Position numbers and translations under genes: made by a program. From NCBI GenBank assembly GCA_012514145.1, contig JAAZAV010000069.1, positions 1-59,182 on the forward strand: a stretch of DNA of 59,182 bases, given 5' to 3'. The first letter of the stretch is position 1, and every line of letters begins with the position of its first letter. Shown here piece by piece: positions 51,475 through 59,182 of this stretch. The notes under the pieces are model-generated. The model saw only the letters and a list, made by a program, of their open reading frames with translations, ran no database searches and was not told the DNA's origin. This DNA comes from Clostridiales bacterium (lineage in GTDB: Bacteria; Bacillota; Clostridia; Oscillospirales; CAG-272).

Positions 51475-52524
51475 TCAAAGCCTCCCGAATTTCTTTAACT
51501 CCTCTCGAATGTAGGGGATAGTCAGCAGTTTCGTCTTGACGCCCTCTACATCCAGAAGTTCGGTATTGCTGCTGGTGAACTCGGTAAGAGTGTTGCGCTC
51601 GGTGTCGCCGTCTGAGAAATACTTATCGTAGTTCAGACTGCGCCGGTCGGAGGGAACGCGGTAGAAATTGCCCAGGTCAATAGCCTTGGCGCATTCTTCG
51701 TTGGTCAAAAGGGTTTCGTACATCTTCTCGCCGTGGCGGATACCGATAACCTTTATTCGGCTCTTATCGCAGCCGAACAGTTCGCAGACCGCCTCCACCT
51801 GGGTGCGTATGGTACAGGCAGGCGCCTTCTGAACCAGGATATCGCCGCTTTCCCCGTGCTCAAAGGCAAATAAAACCAGATCCACCGCCTCGTCAAGCGA
51901 CATGATAAAGCGGGTCATTTCGCCGTTTGTGACCGTGACAGACAGACCGCTGCGTATCTGGTCGATCCACAGTGGAACCACCGAGCCGCGGCTGCACAGC
52001 ACGTTGCCGTAGCGCGTGCAGCAGATTCGGGTGCGATTTGGGTCGACCGTGCGGGATTTGGCGACGGCTATGCGCTCCTCCAGCGCCTTTGTTATCCCCA
52101 TGGCGTTAACCGGATATGCCGCCTTGTCGGTGGAGAGGCATATCACACATCTGACGCCCTCGTCGATAGCGGCGGTCAGCACATTGTCGGTGCCTATAAC
52201 ATTGGTGCGCACCGCCTCCATAGGGAAGAACTCGCAGGAGGGCACCTGCTTCAGCGCCGCCGCGTGGAAGATATAGTCCACATTGTGCATGGCGTTTTTT
52301 ACCGACGACATTTCCCGCACGTCGCCGATGAAGAAAGTGATTTTATCAGCCAAAGCGGGGTACTTCACCTGATAATCATGACGCATGTCGTCCTGTTTCT
52401 TCTCGTCCCGGGAGAATATCCGTATCTCACCGATGTCGGTGTCAAGAAAACGGTCAAGGACGGCATTGCCGAAGGAACCGGTGCCGCCCGTTATAAGCAG
52501 TGTTTTGTCTTTTAATAAACTCAT
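51475..52524 (-). CDS. capE: UDP-GlcNAc 4,6-dehydratase/5-epimerase (CapE type)
   Basis: A 349-residue extended SDR: LLITGGTGSFGNAVLDRF, HAAALKQVPSCEFFP, STDKAAYPVNAMGITK and CTRYGNVLCSRGSVVP. It converts UDP-GlcNAc to the 4-keto-6-deoxy-L-arabino sugar, the first step to UDP-L-FucNAc. The ATG at 52524 has GGGAGG at 7 nt; an upstream start is inside the VanZ gene and rejected. The start comes 1 bp after the VanZ stop. Confidence 0.92.
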   Translation of the reverse strand: MSLLKDKTLLITGGTGSFGNAVLDRFLDTDIGEIRIFSRDEKKQDDMRHDYQVKYPALADKITFFIGDVREMSSVKNAMHNVDYIFHAAALKQVPSCEFFPMEAVRTNVIGTDNVLTAAIDEGVRCVICLSTDKAAYPVNAMGITKALEERIAVAKSRTVDPNRTRICCTRYGNVLCSRGSVVPLWIDQIRSGLSVTVTNGEMTRFIMSLDEAVDLVLFAFEHGESGDILVQKAPACTIRTQVEAVCELFGCDKSRIKVIGIRHGEKMYETLLTNEECAKAIDLGNFYRVPSDRRSLNYDKYFSDGDTERNTLTEFTSSNTELLDVEGVKTKLLTIPYIREELKKFGRL

Positions 52525-52525
52525 G

Positions 52526-53155
52526 TTACCTCCCGGCGCTGTCGCCGTTCCGATCACCGATTAAATATTTTAACATGGTCAGCCTGAGCCAACCGGTGAT
52601 TTTTACAAATATCCGCCCTGTCAGCACGCCCAGCGGCGCGCCTATGGTGTTGCATATTACATCGAAGGTCTGAGCATAGCCGGCGCCGAGACGGTACTGC
52701 AGCAGCTCCACCGTAACCGACATAGCCATCGCAGTCAGAGCCGCCGCCGGATAGGCGATTTTAACATGCCGTCCGCATCGCCAGAGCACAAACCATCCCA
52801 GCGGCACAAACAGCAGGATGTTCGACACCATCCCCCGTATGTAATGCACATTGCCGTCGAAAATCTTTGCCAGTTCCACCCTCGGGTCGGGCAGGAAAAC
52901 AAAGACATCCCCATGGCATCTGCTGAGCAGCGTTATGGCGGGAATCAGTGTCAGATAAGCCGCGGCCGCCGCAATAAAGACGATGGTGAGAACAATCTTG
53001 CCCGCCCTCTTTGAGCGCAGAGCAGATATCATTTTGTCAGCGAATATCGCCGCCGCCAGTGCCATACAGACCGCAAATGCAGCCGCCAGATATGCAGGCG
53101 GAACCGACAGGTAGGTTTCAAAGAAATAATTCGGATTTTTGAAAAGCAGATCCAT
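52526..53155 (-). CDS. VanZ-like membrane protein
   Basis: A 209-residue membrane protein with about five helices. NILLFVPLGWFVLW, SVTVELLQYRLG and FDVICNTIGAPLG are the VanZ family marks. VanZ proteins are known for low-level teicoplanin resistance, but in Clostridia such genes also lie in polysaccharide loci with unknown role. The stop is 1 bp before capE. Confidence 0.85.
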   Translation of the reverse strand: MDLLFKNPNYFFETYLSVPPAYLAAAFAVCMALAAAIFADKMISALRSKRAGKIVLTIVFIAAAAAYLTLIPAITLLSRCHGDVFVFLPDPRVELAKIFDGNVHYIRGMVSNILLFVPLGWFVLWRCGRHVKIAYPAAALTAMAMSVTVELLQYRLGAGYAQTFDVICNTIGAPLGVLTGRIFVKITGWLRLTMLKYLIGDRNGDSAGR

Positions 53156-53189
53156 GTTTGTTTATTTACTGAAAAGCAGTTTTTTATCC

Positions 53190-54731
53190 TTATATATCTG
53201 TTTCACTGCGCTTTTTCTTCCTCCCGGCAAGAGCCATGAGCCGGCGGCAAAGTGCGGTAACATCCTCACCGTCGAATAGAATATACACAGCCAGCGTCGC
53301 CGCGGAGGATACCACTCCGACCAGACAGGCGTACCCCAGCCATCCGAGATAGTCGTCGGGCACTATGCCTGTCAAACCGAAACCCACATAGAGCGCGGCG
53401 ATGACCGCCGCCGACTGCAGTATCTGACGCACATTTCGGGCGATGGACATGTCAACGAGTTCCCGGGGGGAGAGGATAAGGAACTCTACGAGCATGTAGA
53501 CATCCGCAGCGCAAAGTGCGATTATTGAACCGATAAGCCCCCACAGCTTTGTAAAAACAGCTGTCAATACTACGACTATAACCGCCTGAGTGGCTGTCTG
53601 ACGGCGAATGCATTTGAATTTGCCGAAAGAATATACCAGCATGCCGTGAGGCGCCCGGGCATTCTCAATAAAACCCTTTGCGGTAATCAGTATACCGAAA
53701 ACCGGCAGATAGTAGTTAATATCGGTGATACCCTTTGTATATATTGAAATAAAGGGCATCAAAGTTACCAGCATTGTGGCGTAAAGTATGGTAATCAGTA
53801 TATAAAAGCCGGTGCGGAACTGTTCGGTGGTCTTTTTCAGCAGTTCTTTGTCGCCGGTGGCGTTGATGTTGCCGAAAGCGTCGCTCAATCCGCTGGTAAA
53901 GACGGTGATTCCCCGCGCCACGCTGCCGGCTATCATGTTATATATTGAATAGACGCTTATCAGTTTGAAATTCAGCAGGGCGGTCATGATGAACATGGGT
54001 GCCCCTGAGGTCACCAGACCTACAATCTGATTGAACATTGCGTCCCGGCGCTTGTTAAGCGCTTTCATGTTAGGTTCGGCTTTGAAATTGATGCCCGGGT
54101 AGCGGATGCGCACATACACCGCCAGAATTACCGAGGTTAAGAGAAAAGAGATAATCGCCAGCGCCCGCACCGCTATGACGCCCAACCCCAGTCTTATGCC
54201 TGTCCATATCAAAGCAAGGTGAACGATAAGCTGAATCGCGCTCGAATAGGATATGGCGTAACCACACTGGTCGGCAGTGAGCAGTGTGCGGTATTTCGCC
54301 AGTATGAAATATTTAATAGTGCCGTTTGCGCAGAGCACCAGCACCAGCAGCGCCAGCTCGAAATACCCCAAAGCTTCGGTTTCGCCGATGAAGGGATAAA
54401 CCAACGCCAGCCCCACCGATGCAAGGGAGAAAATCAGACCTATTCGCAGATAGGATATCCTCGCAGCGCTGACTATCGAATCCCGCGCGGCGTTGTCCTT
54501 GTCGGCAAGGGGTTTGTAAAGCGCGAAGGTGGTGGCGGTGGAAAGCCCGGCTTCAATGACGTAAATATATGAAATGAACTGGTTGATAGACGTTGTAATG
54601 CCGTTTATTTCCGAGCCGTATGCGCTGAGCATCAGCTTCGGCGATATAAAGCCGGTGACTATGGTCACCACCTGGAGCAGCGCCGACGCTATTACGTTTT
54701 TAATAAATTGTTTTGTTCTCGTTTGCCGCAT
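53190..54731 (-). CDS. polysaccharide flippase (Wzx/MATE-like)
   Basis: A 513-residue membrane protein with about 12-14 helices. FIKNVIASALLQVVTIVTGF, SPKLMLSAYGSEINGITTSI and GLSTATTFALYKPLA resemble oligosaccharide flippases of the Wzx/RfbX type. It would move lipid-linked repeat units across the membrane. The ATG at 54731 has AAGGA at 9 nt. It lies 34 bp before VanZ and 58 bp after the acyltransferase gene. Confidence 0.87.
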   Translation of the reverse strand: MRQTRTKQFIKNVIASALLQVVTIVTGFISPKLMLSAYGSEINGITTSINQFISYIYVIEAGLSTATTFALYKPLADKDNAARDSIVSAARISYLRIGLIFSLASVGLALVYPFIGETEALGYFELALLVLVLCANGTIKYFILAKYRTLLTADQCGYAISYSSAIQLIVHLALIWTGIRLGLGVIAVRALAIISFLLTSVILAVYVRIRYPGINFKAEPNMKALNKRRDAMFNQIVGLVTSGAPMFIMTALLNFKLISVYSIYNMIAGSVARGITVFTSGLSDAFGNINATGDKELLKKTTEQFRTGFYILITILYATMLVTLMPFISIYTKGITDINYYLPVFGILITAKGFIENARAPHGMLVYSFGKFKCIRRQTATQAVIVVVLTAVFTKLWGLIGSIIALCAADVYMLVEFLILSPRELVDMSIARNVRQILQSAAVIAALYVGFGLTGIVPDDYLGWLGYACLVGVVSSAATLAVYILFDGEDVTALCRRLMALAGRKKKRSETDI

Positions 54732-54789
54732 CAATGATTTCCTTAAGAAATGCCATGAAATGTAAGTATATAGGTTTTTGGCAATTGTT

Positions 54790-55881
54790 TTACTCCCGTC
54801 TTAGCCTTGATTGCAGCAGTTTGATCCCCTTGCCGGCAGCCATGAATATCCCTGTGCGTATCAGGTCGATTATGCTGCAGACGACGAATATCCCGACTAC
54901 CGAAAGAACGAAATGACCCAGGTAAGCAAGGGTGCTCCCGCCGATGTAATCCAGCGGCACTACAATTTTATTCCAGAGAATATTGTCACGTATGACATAT
55001 TGGTTGTGTATAAGAAATACACCGAGTGTGGTACTGCCGATGACAATCGGCAGCCGGTGATGCTTTTCCGGAAGTGAAACAAATATCAGGAACAGCGCCA
55101 CCGAACCTGCCAATACGGTGAGCGAATTATATTTGTAAAAGTTCCAGTATTCTTTGCTTAAAACAAGGTTCTGCAGCAGCTTTGACCCCAATGTGAGCAA
55201 AGAGGCGATTATATATATCGATGCATAAATCAAATGCTTGCCGGGCAGTTTGAAGTCTATGGGATACATACGCAGGTAAGCGGCGAGTATGTAGAGGAAG
55301 GCAAACCACAAGAGCGAATATCCGTCTTTATTGCCCAGAGAGTCGCCGCCGAAATAGAAAACGGTGGGTATCGCGCTGAGAATAATGCCGGACGCGAGAA
55401 CAAGCCGCAGATGTTCCTTCTTTTCAAGGGTTCCGATGAGCCTGTTAAGGTAGGGAGATAGGAGAACCAGCACCACATATACGGTCATGAACCAGTATTC
55501 GCCGCGAATCAGGGGGAAAAGGTAAAAGATAACCATAGTTTTCAAATTGAATTCCACTACACCGGAAGCACAGGCGATAAGGTAGATGCCCACCGAATAT
55601 AAAAATGTCTGCAGGACAATCGGTATCAGTTTCCGCGGTTTCGGAGCCTTGGCCGAGAGAAACCAGCCGCTTATCAGCACATAGCAGTTTACCGCAACCA
55701 GGCATAAGCTCTCGAACAGCCAGACAAGCAAATAGTGCCTGTCCCCGAACTTCAGGTTATACAGTAATCCTGAGGCGTACAGCGCACCGCCGCCGTTTTT
55801 GTTGTAGTGCAGTGCTACTATCATCAGCATGCTGATGATACGCAGCCACTCGATGTTGGAGTTCCTGTCTTTTCTCTGCAT
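54790..55881 (-). CDS. membrane acyltransferase (acyltransferase_3, OafA/WecH-like)
   Basis: A 363-residue membrane protein with about ten helices. SNIEWLRIISMLMIVALHYN carries the conserved His of the acyltransferase_3 family, and MTVYVVLVLLSPYLN and LGVFLIHNQYV are further marks. Such enzymes O-acetylate surface glycans. GGGGGAA precedes the ATG. It is between a glycosyltransferase and the flippase. Confidence 0.88.
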   Translation of the reverse strand: MQRKDRNSNIEWLRIISMLMIVALHYNKNGGGALYASGLLYNLKFGDRHYLLVWLFESLCLVAVNCYVLISGWFLSAKAPKPRKLIPIVLQTFLYSVGIYLIACASGVVEFNLKTMVIFYLFPLIRGEYWFMTVYVVLVLLSPYLNRLIGTLEKKEHLRLVLASGIILSAIPTVFYFGGDSLGNKDGYSLLWFAFLYILAAYLRMYPIDFKLPGKHLIYASIYIIASLLTLGSKLLQNLVLSKEYWNFYKYNSLTVLAGSVALFLIFVSLPEKHHRLPIVIGSTTLGVFLIHNQYVIRDNILWNKIVVPLDYIGGSTLAYLGHFVLSVVGIFVVCSIIDLIRTGIFMAAGKGIKLLQSRLRRE

Positions 55882-55914
55882 TATTGTTCCCCCGGTTTAT
55901 ATCCGGAAAACTGC

Positions 55915-57153
55915 TTATCTCCCCCGAAGCAGCCGATACAGCGCGGCGCCGGCTTTCTGTCCGAAGATACGGTAAAGCAGGACGGCGGAGCGTCTGGGCG
56001 AGGTCCGGGAGATGTCGTAGTATTCCTTGTTGCTGTCAGCCGCCGCGTCGGCGAAGTATGCGATATGAGGCTCAAATACTCTGTTTAAATTCACCTCCAC
56101 GGTCTTTGTCAGGTCGTGGGGGTATATGCCGTCAAAGAGTATCTTTTCAAGCAGAGCTGCGGTGCTCTCGTGCGGAAGGTTGGGGTCGCGGTGTACAAGC
56201 TGGTTTGTAGTGTAGCCAAGAACTCCGATAGGCTCAAAATCGTTGGCGTCGATAACTATTGTGGTGAGACCTGCCGAGGCGGAGGTTTCAGCCGCCCCCG
56301 CCGAGGAGATGAAAACATCCATCTTCCGCAGCAGTCCGAGGGGCACCGGGAAAATCGGTCCGGTCATGTAAAATTCAAGATTCGGCACCGGTTCGGTGAG
56401 GGCGTATATCGCCTTCTCCTCCTCCGGGTCGGGCGTGCCGCCGAAGAGGACCAGCTGAAAACGCTTGTCGGCGTGACTGCCGGCGAAAGCGATGACGTCC
56501 TTTATCATAGGTATGACAAAGGGCTTATTAACTCTGCCCACGCTGCCGATGCGGTAGTCCGCCTCCTGCCCGAGTATGGCATCCTCGTGACCGCTGATGC
56601 AGTCCTCCACGGTGTTTGAGCAGAAGGCGCTCAGTCCGCCGTTTTTGGATTCGGGGATTTCCCGATAGCCGTCAAAGAGCATTTTCAGCGCATGCGGAGT
56701 GTTGGCGGCAAGCTCGCCCCGGTCGTATTTCCGGCTGTAAAAGTCGAGAAAACGCCTGTCCTTGAGCGAATAATCCTCTTGAATCAGAAGAATGAAATGC
56801 TTTGCCCCCATCCGTTCCGCCAGCAGCTCTCCCCAGAGGGTCACCATTATGAAGTTGGTCTCGATTACAACCTCGTCGTCATCCGTTGCGCCGATTATCC
56901 CGGCGATGCGTTCAAGTATGGCATTGCGGCGGCGTTTGGCGTAGAGCCGGGGGTTTATAGTCAGCTCGGGGAAGCTGTTTTTGACATAGGGTTCCAGCTC
57001 TTTTACAACGACCTTCTGACCTCCCGGCGGCTCGGTGACAATGACGGTCACATCATAGCCCTTCTCCCGCAGGAAGAGCAGCTTGTTGCGCACATAAATC
57101 TGAGTGCCGCCGATACCGGCCGCGGCGAAGGTGATAAATACGTATTTTTTCAT
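55915..57153 (-). CDS. glycosyltransferase, GT4/GT-B type (divergent)
   Basis: A 412-residue protein with a GT-B-like pattern: FITFAAAGIGGTQIYVRNKL at the N-terminus, then IGSVGRVNKPFVIP and LVLFGGTPDPEEEKA, and MDVFISSAGAAETSASAGLT with the late acidic loop. The donor is unknown. The ATG at 57153 has GGTGA at 6 nt. It lies between a GT2 enzyme and the acyltransferase. Confidence 0.72.
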   Translation of the reverse strand: MKKYVFITFAAAGIGGTQIYVRNKLLFLREKGYDVTVIVTEPPGGQKVVVKELEPYVKNSFPELTINPRLYAKRRRNAILERIAGIIGATDDDEVVIETNFIMVTLWGELLAERMGAKHFILLIQEDYSLKDRRFLDFYSRKYDRGELAANTPHALKMLFDGYREIPESKNGGLSAFCSNTVEDCISGHEDAILGQEADYRIGSVGRVNKPFVIPMIKDVIAFAGSHADKRFQLVLFGGTPDPEEEKAIYALTEPVPNLEFYMTGPIFPVPLGLLRKMDVFISSAGAAETSASAGLTTIVIDANDFEPIGVLGYTTNQLVHRDPNLPHESTAALLEKILFDGIYPHDLTKTVEVNLNRVFEPHIAYFADAAADSNKEYYDISRTSPRRSAVLLYRIFGQKAGAALYRLLRGR

Positions 57154-57213
57154 GTTATTCACCGGTTTTGCCAATTCTTCCGAATAATGTTATCTGACAT
57201 TCAAATCTGCCGT

Positions 57214-58176
57214 TTACCGCAGCCGTTTCTCAAGCGCCTGCCAACCGAGGGTCAGCATCAGAGCATTGAGCTTATACCCCGCCGCCGCGCCCGAGAAGAG
57301 GTAACCCGGCATATTCGACACAACGTTTTCCCGCACACGCTCCCGCGCGTCCTTATCGGCATAGCCTTCCCTTGCCATGCGCGCGGCACAGATGAGATTG
57401 TTGCGCATAAAGAACGACATGGCGTCGCGGCGAAGTTCAGGGAATTCTTTCAGGATATCTGACAGCATGTATTCCGAAACATCGATAATGCCCATCATTT
57501 TGGGATTGAATGCCGCCCGCGCCGCGCTGTCGGGATTGTCGCAGTAGCAATAGTATGCCCTGGAGTTGAAAACCATTCCGCCGGCGCGCTTCATCGCCTC
57601 GTAGCAGAAAAGGTAGTCCTCGTAATGCCTCAGCTTTTCGTCGAACCGCAGCCCGGAAAGACAGCGTGCGGGGAAGAGCTTTGCCCAAGTCGAACCTGTA
57701 TAGTAACGGTTTGTAAGCAGCCCTTGCACAGCCTCGGAAGGATTAATGCTGAGCGAAACGTCTTCCTTTATGTAGGGCGCAAGTCTGCCGCCATTATCCC
57801 GGTTAAAGCCGCAGCCGGCTATGTTTTTTTCCGAACTGTCCAGGAGGCTGAGCATCGATTCATACATGCCGGGGAGAATATAGTCGTCGCTGTCGACGAA
57901 GGTTATGTAATCGCCCTGAGCTATATCCAGTCCGGCGTTCCGCGCCGATGATACGCCGCCGTTTTCCTTGTGTATGACTCTTACCCGTTCGTCCCGCGCC
58001 GCGTATTCGTCGCAAATCGCGCCGCTGCCGTCGGGCGAGCCGTCGTCTGTGAGTATGACCTCAAGCCGACACCTGCTTTGAGCGAGCACACTGTCAAGAC
58101 AGCGGCGGAGGGAATTTGCAGATTTATACACCGGTATTATAACCGAAACAATTGTATCTGCGACAGTTTTATTCAC
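57214..58176 (-). CDS. glycosyltransferase family 2
   Basis: A 320-residue GT-A enzyme: [48 protein letters not shown] and the DxD metal site in [30 protein letters not shown] is the usual acceptor-side motif. It starts with GTG and overlaps the acetyltransferase gene by 8 bp, which implies coupled translation. It adds a sugar to the repeat unit. Confidence 0.92.
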   Translation of the reverse strand: MNKTVADTIVSVIIPVYKSANSLRRCLDSVLAQSRCRLEVILTDDGSPDGSGAICDEYAARDERVRVIHKENGGVSSARNAGLDIAQGDYITFVDSDDYILPGMYESMLSLLDSSEKNIAGCGFNRDNGGRLAPYIKEDVSLSINPSEAVQGLLTNRYYTGSTWAKLFPARCLSGLRFDEKLRHYEDYLFCYEAMKRAGGMVFNSRAYYCYCDNPDSAARAAFNPKMMGIIDVSEYMLSDILKEFPELRRDAMSFFMRNNLICAARMAREGYADKDARERVRENVVSNMPGYLFSGAAAGYKLNALMLTLGWQALEKRLR

Positions 58177-58732
58177 CGTATTTTTCCTTTAGAAGCTGTT
58201 TGTGATTCACAATCTCCGCATCGGTGAAGCGCTGCTTATCCCGCTGGGGAGAGATATATATGGTATACGGAGGCACATCCTTTGTTACTACCGCTCCTGC
58301 AGCAATGACACTGCCCTCGCCGATTGTAACACCTTTCAATATGATAGCACCCGTGCCGATCCAGACATCGTCCTCGATTATGACATCTTTATCATTTTCG
58401 GGGAGCTTATCGGTTTCCTTCAGCTCTTTCATATATTCGCCGACAAAATCAATCCTATGGTCGCCGGTGATTATAGTAACATTCGATCCGAAGTTTATGT
58501 AGCTGCCGATTTTCAGGTATGCTATTGTAGAGTATAACACCGCGCCCGGTCCGATATAGACATGGTTCCCAATATCGATATGATCGAATCCAGCAATCCT
58601 GCTTCCGGAAGCGATTATGACATCAGAACCGCAGGAACGCAGTTGAAGTCTTAAAAACGGCATATATATATTATTATATGATCTGCACTTTATGCTTCGA
58701 CAGCACTTACAGATAAAATCCATGATATTCAT
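58169..58732 (-). CDS. hexapeptide-repeat (left-handed beta-helix) acetyltransferase
   Basis: A 187-residue acetyltransferase with hexapeptide repeats: [31 protein letters not shown], then [20 protein letters not shown] and [20 protein letters not shown]. His in GDHRID is the likely catalytic base. Probable O-acetylation of a sugar. The start overlaps the upstream gene by 4 bp. Confidence 0.92.
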   Translation of the reverse strand: MNIMDFICKCCRSIKCRSYNNIYMPFLRLQLRSCGSDVIIASGSRIAGFDHIDIGNHVYIGPGAVLYSTIAYLKIGSYINFGSNVTIITGDHRIDFVGEYMKELKETDKLPENDKDVIIEDDVWIGTGAIILKGVTIGEGSVIAAGAVVTKDVPPYTIYISPQRDKQRFTDAEIVNHKQLLKEKYGE

Positions 58733-59061
58733 GTCTGCATTCCTGTCTTTTCGTATTTTTTAATCACGCGGTAATAAAGCCAGTCGGGGAAGGCGCGCAA
58801 ATGAGGGTAACTGTGCAGTAACCGTTTTATTGCATGAATTGGTCGAACGAACAGCTGCGATTTTAACCAGAAGGCGAAGGAATGAGTCTCCCATGTTTTT
58901 ATTGTCTTATAAAGCTTGGGTGAAAGCTGGTAGTCTTTGTATTTGTGAACTATATCTATGTGTTTTAATTCATTGGCTATGATTACCGAATCGCGGTAAC
59001 TGTTTTGAACACAGATATCTGTGATTATATCTGAAAAAGTCATTATAATCGAATAATCTAT
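58729..59061 (-). pseudogene. 3' part of an unknown envelope gene, cut by an IS
   Basis: The frame encodes 104 residues from an ATG at 59043 but stays open further up to the IS end near 59062 and reads as one protein (YSIIMTFSDIITDICVQNSY), so the ATG is probably internal. WETHSFAFWLKSQLFVRPIH and [18 protein letters not shown] resemble the end of a glycosyltransferase (GT32-like), which is uncertain. The stop overlaps the acetyltransferase start by 4 bp, so it was an operon member before the insertion. Confidence 0.6.
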
Positions 59062-59182
59062 AGGGCATCTCTAAAAACCTCATGCAATATTCGCCCAAAT
59101 ATGATATAATATACCTATGAAACAGATAAATTTTTTTGCCGAAGATAATCGCCTTGACAGGCTCAGTAAAATGGGTGACCCA
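59062..59182 (+). mobile_element. left end of an IS5-like insertion sequence (partial)
   Basis: The probable left terminal repeat starts GGGCATCTCTAAAAACC at 59063. A TATAAT lies at 59105-59110 and a transposase starts at 59117. The window ends inside the element. The neighbouring frame at 58729 is interrupted exactly here. Confidence 0.65.
59117..59182 (+). CDS. IS5-family transposase, N-terminal 22 codons
   Basis: MKQINFFAEDNRLDRLSKMG followed by DP, which matches the opening of IS5-group transposases with a (L/M)GDPL motif. It transposes the element by a DDE mechanism if intact. The rest lies outside the window. Confidence 0.7.
   Translation, partial: MKQINFFAEDNRLDRLSKMGDP

Noticed and set aside
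1..59182. CRISPR arrays, tRNA or rRNA genes
   Set aside because: No regularly spaced repeats and no tRNA or rRNA-like sequence were seen on reading both strands by eye.

Overview
The window reads as a chromosome segment of an uncultured anaerobic Clostridia-type Bacillota. The signs are strong GGAGG-type ribosome binding sites, vegetative promoters with TTGAC(A/G) or TTGCA(A/C) and TATAAT boxes 16-18 bp apart, orphan solute-binding lipoproteins, VanZ and ECF-sigma family genes, a glycyl radical enzyme, and a surface protein with a SPQTFD...RRRR tail. This placement is inference; no rRNA or other marker gene is present.

Layout. 1-2251: end of the L-rhamnose operon (rhaB fragment, rhaA, terminator). 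2274-8619: a promoter inside a 10-bp dyad, then a lipoprotein, a NodB-like protein, a divergent glycyl radical enzyme and a metallo-beta-lactamase-fold protein, closed by a strong terminator. 8655-15319 (minus): a CBM9-type surface protein, a second lipoprotein, two GH109-like Gfo/Idh/MocA proteins, a sugar isomerase-like TIM barrel and an EamA transporter that seems to start at ATA. 15250-17867: decayed DNA (truncated ECF sigma factor, a 3' gene remnant) and a URO-D-like protein. 17705-24796: a DUF6259-like protein, then a minus-strand group (third lipoprotein, a tiny fused gene remnant, TIM barrel, Gfo/Idh/MocA, PIG-L deacetylase). 24907-32832: lipoprotein plus two-half membrane protein, nucleoside hydrolase, SDR, macro domain, HTH and VWA proteins. 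32852-44941 (minus): two operons of putative glycan enzymes (fourth lipoprotein, serine hydrolase, TIM-barrel protein; then M50 protease, transglutaminase, GH110-like beta-helix, DUF6259-like protein). 45052-59061 (minus): cell-envelope locus with a PstS-like protein, small membrane proteins, a GT51 transglycosylase, a UDP-L-FucNAc pathway (capE, capF, capG), flippase, acyltransferases and glycosyltransferases. 59062-59182: left end of an IS5-like element that cuts the last gene.

Together the genes suggest capture and mostly intracellular breakdown of host or plant glycans and rhamnose, followed by a capsule or surface-polysaccharide locus. All four solute-binding lipoproteins lack ABC permeases or ATPases in the window, and none of the large putative glycan enzymes has a signal peptide. 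No tRNA, rRNA or CRISPR array was seen.
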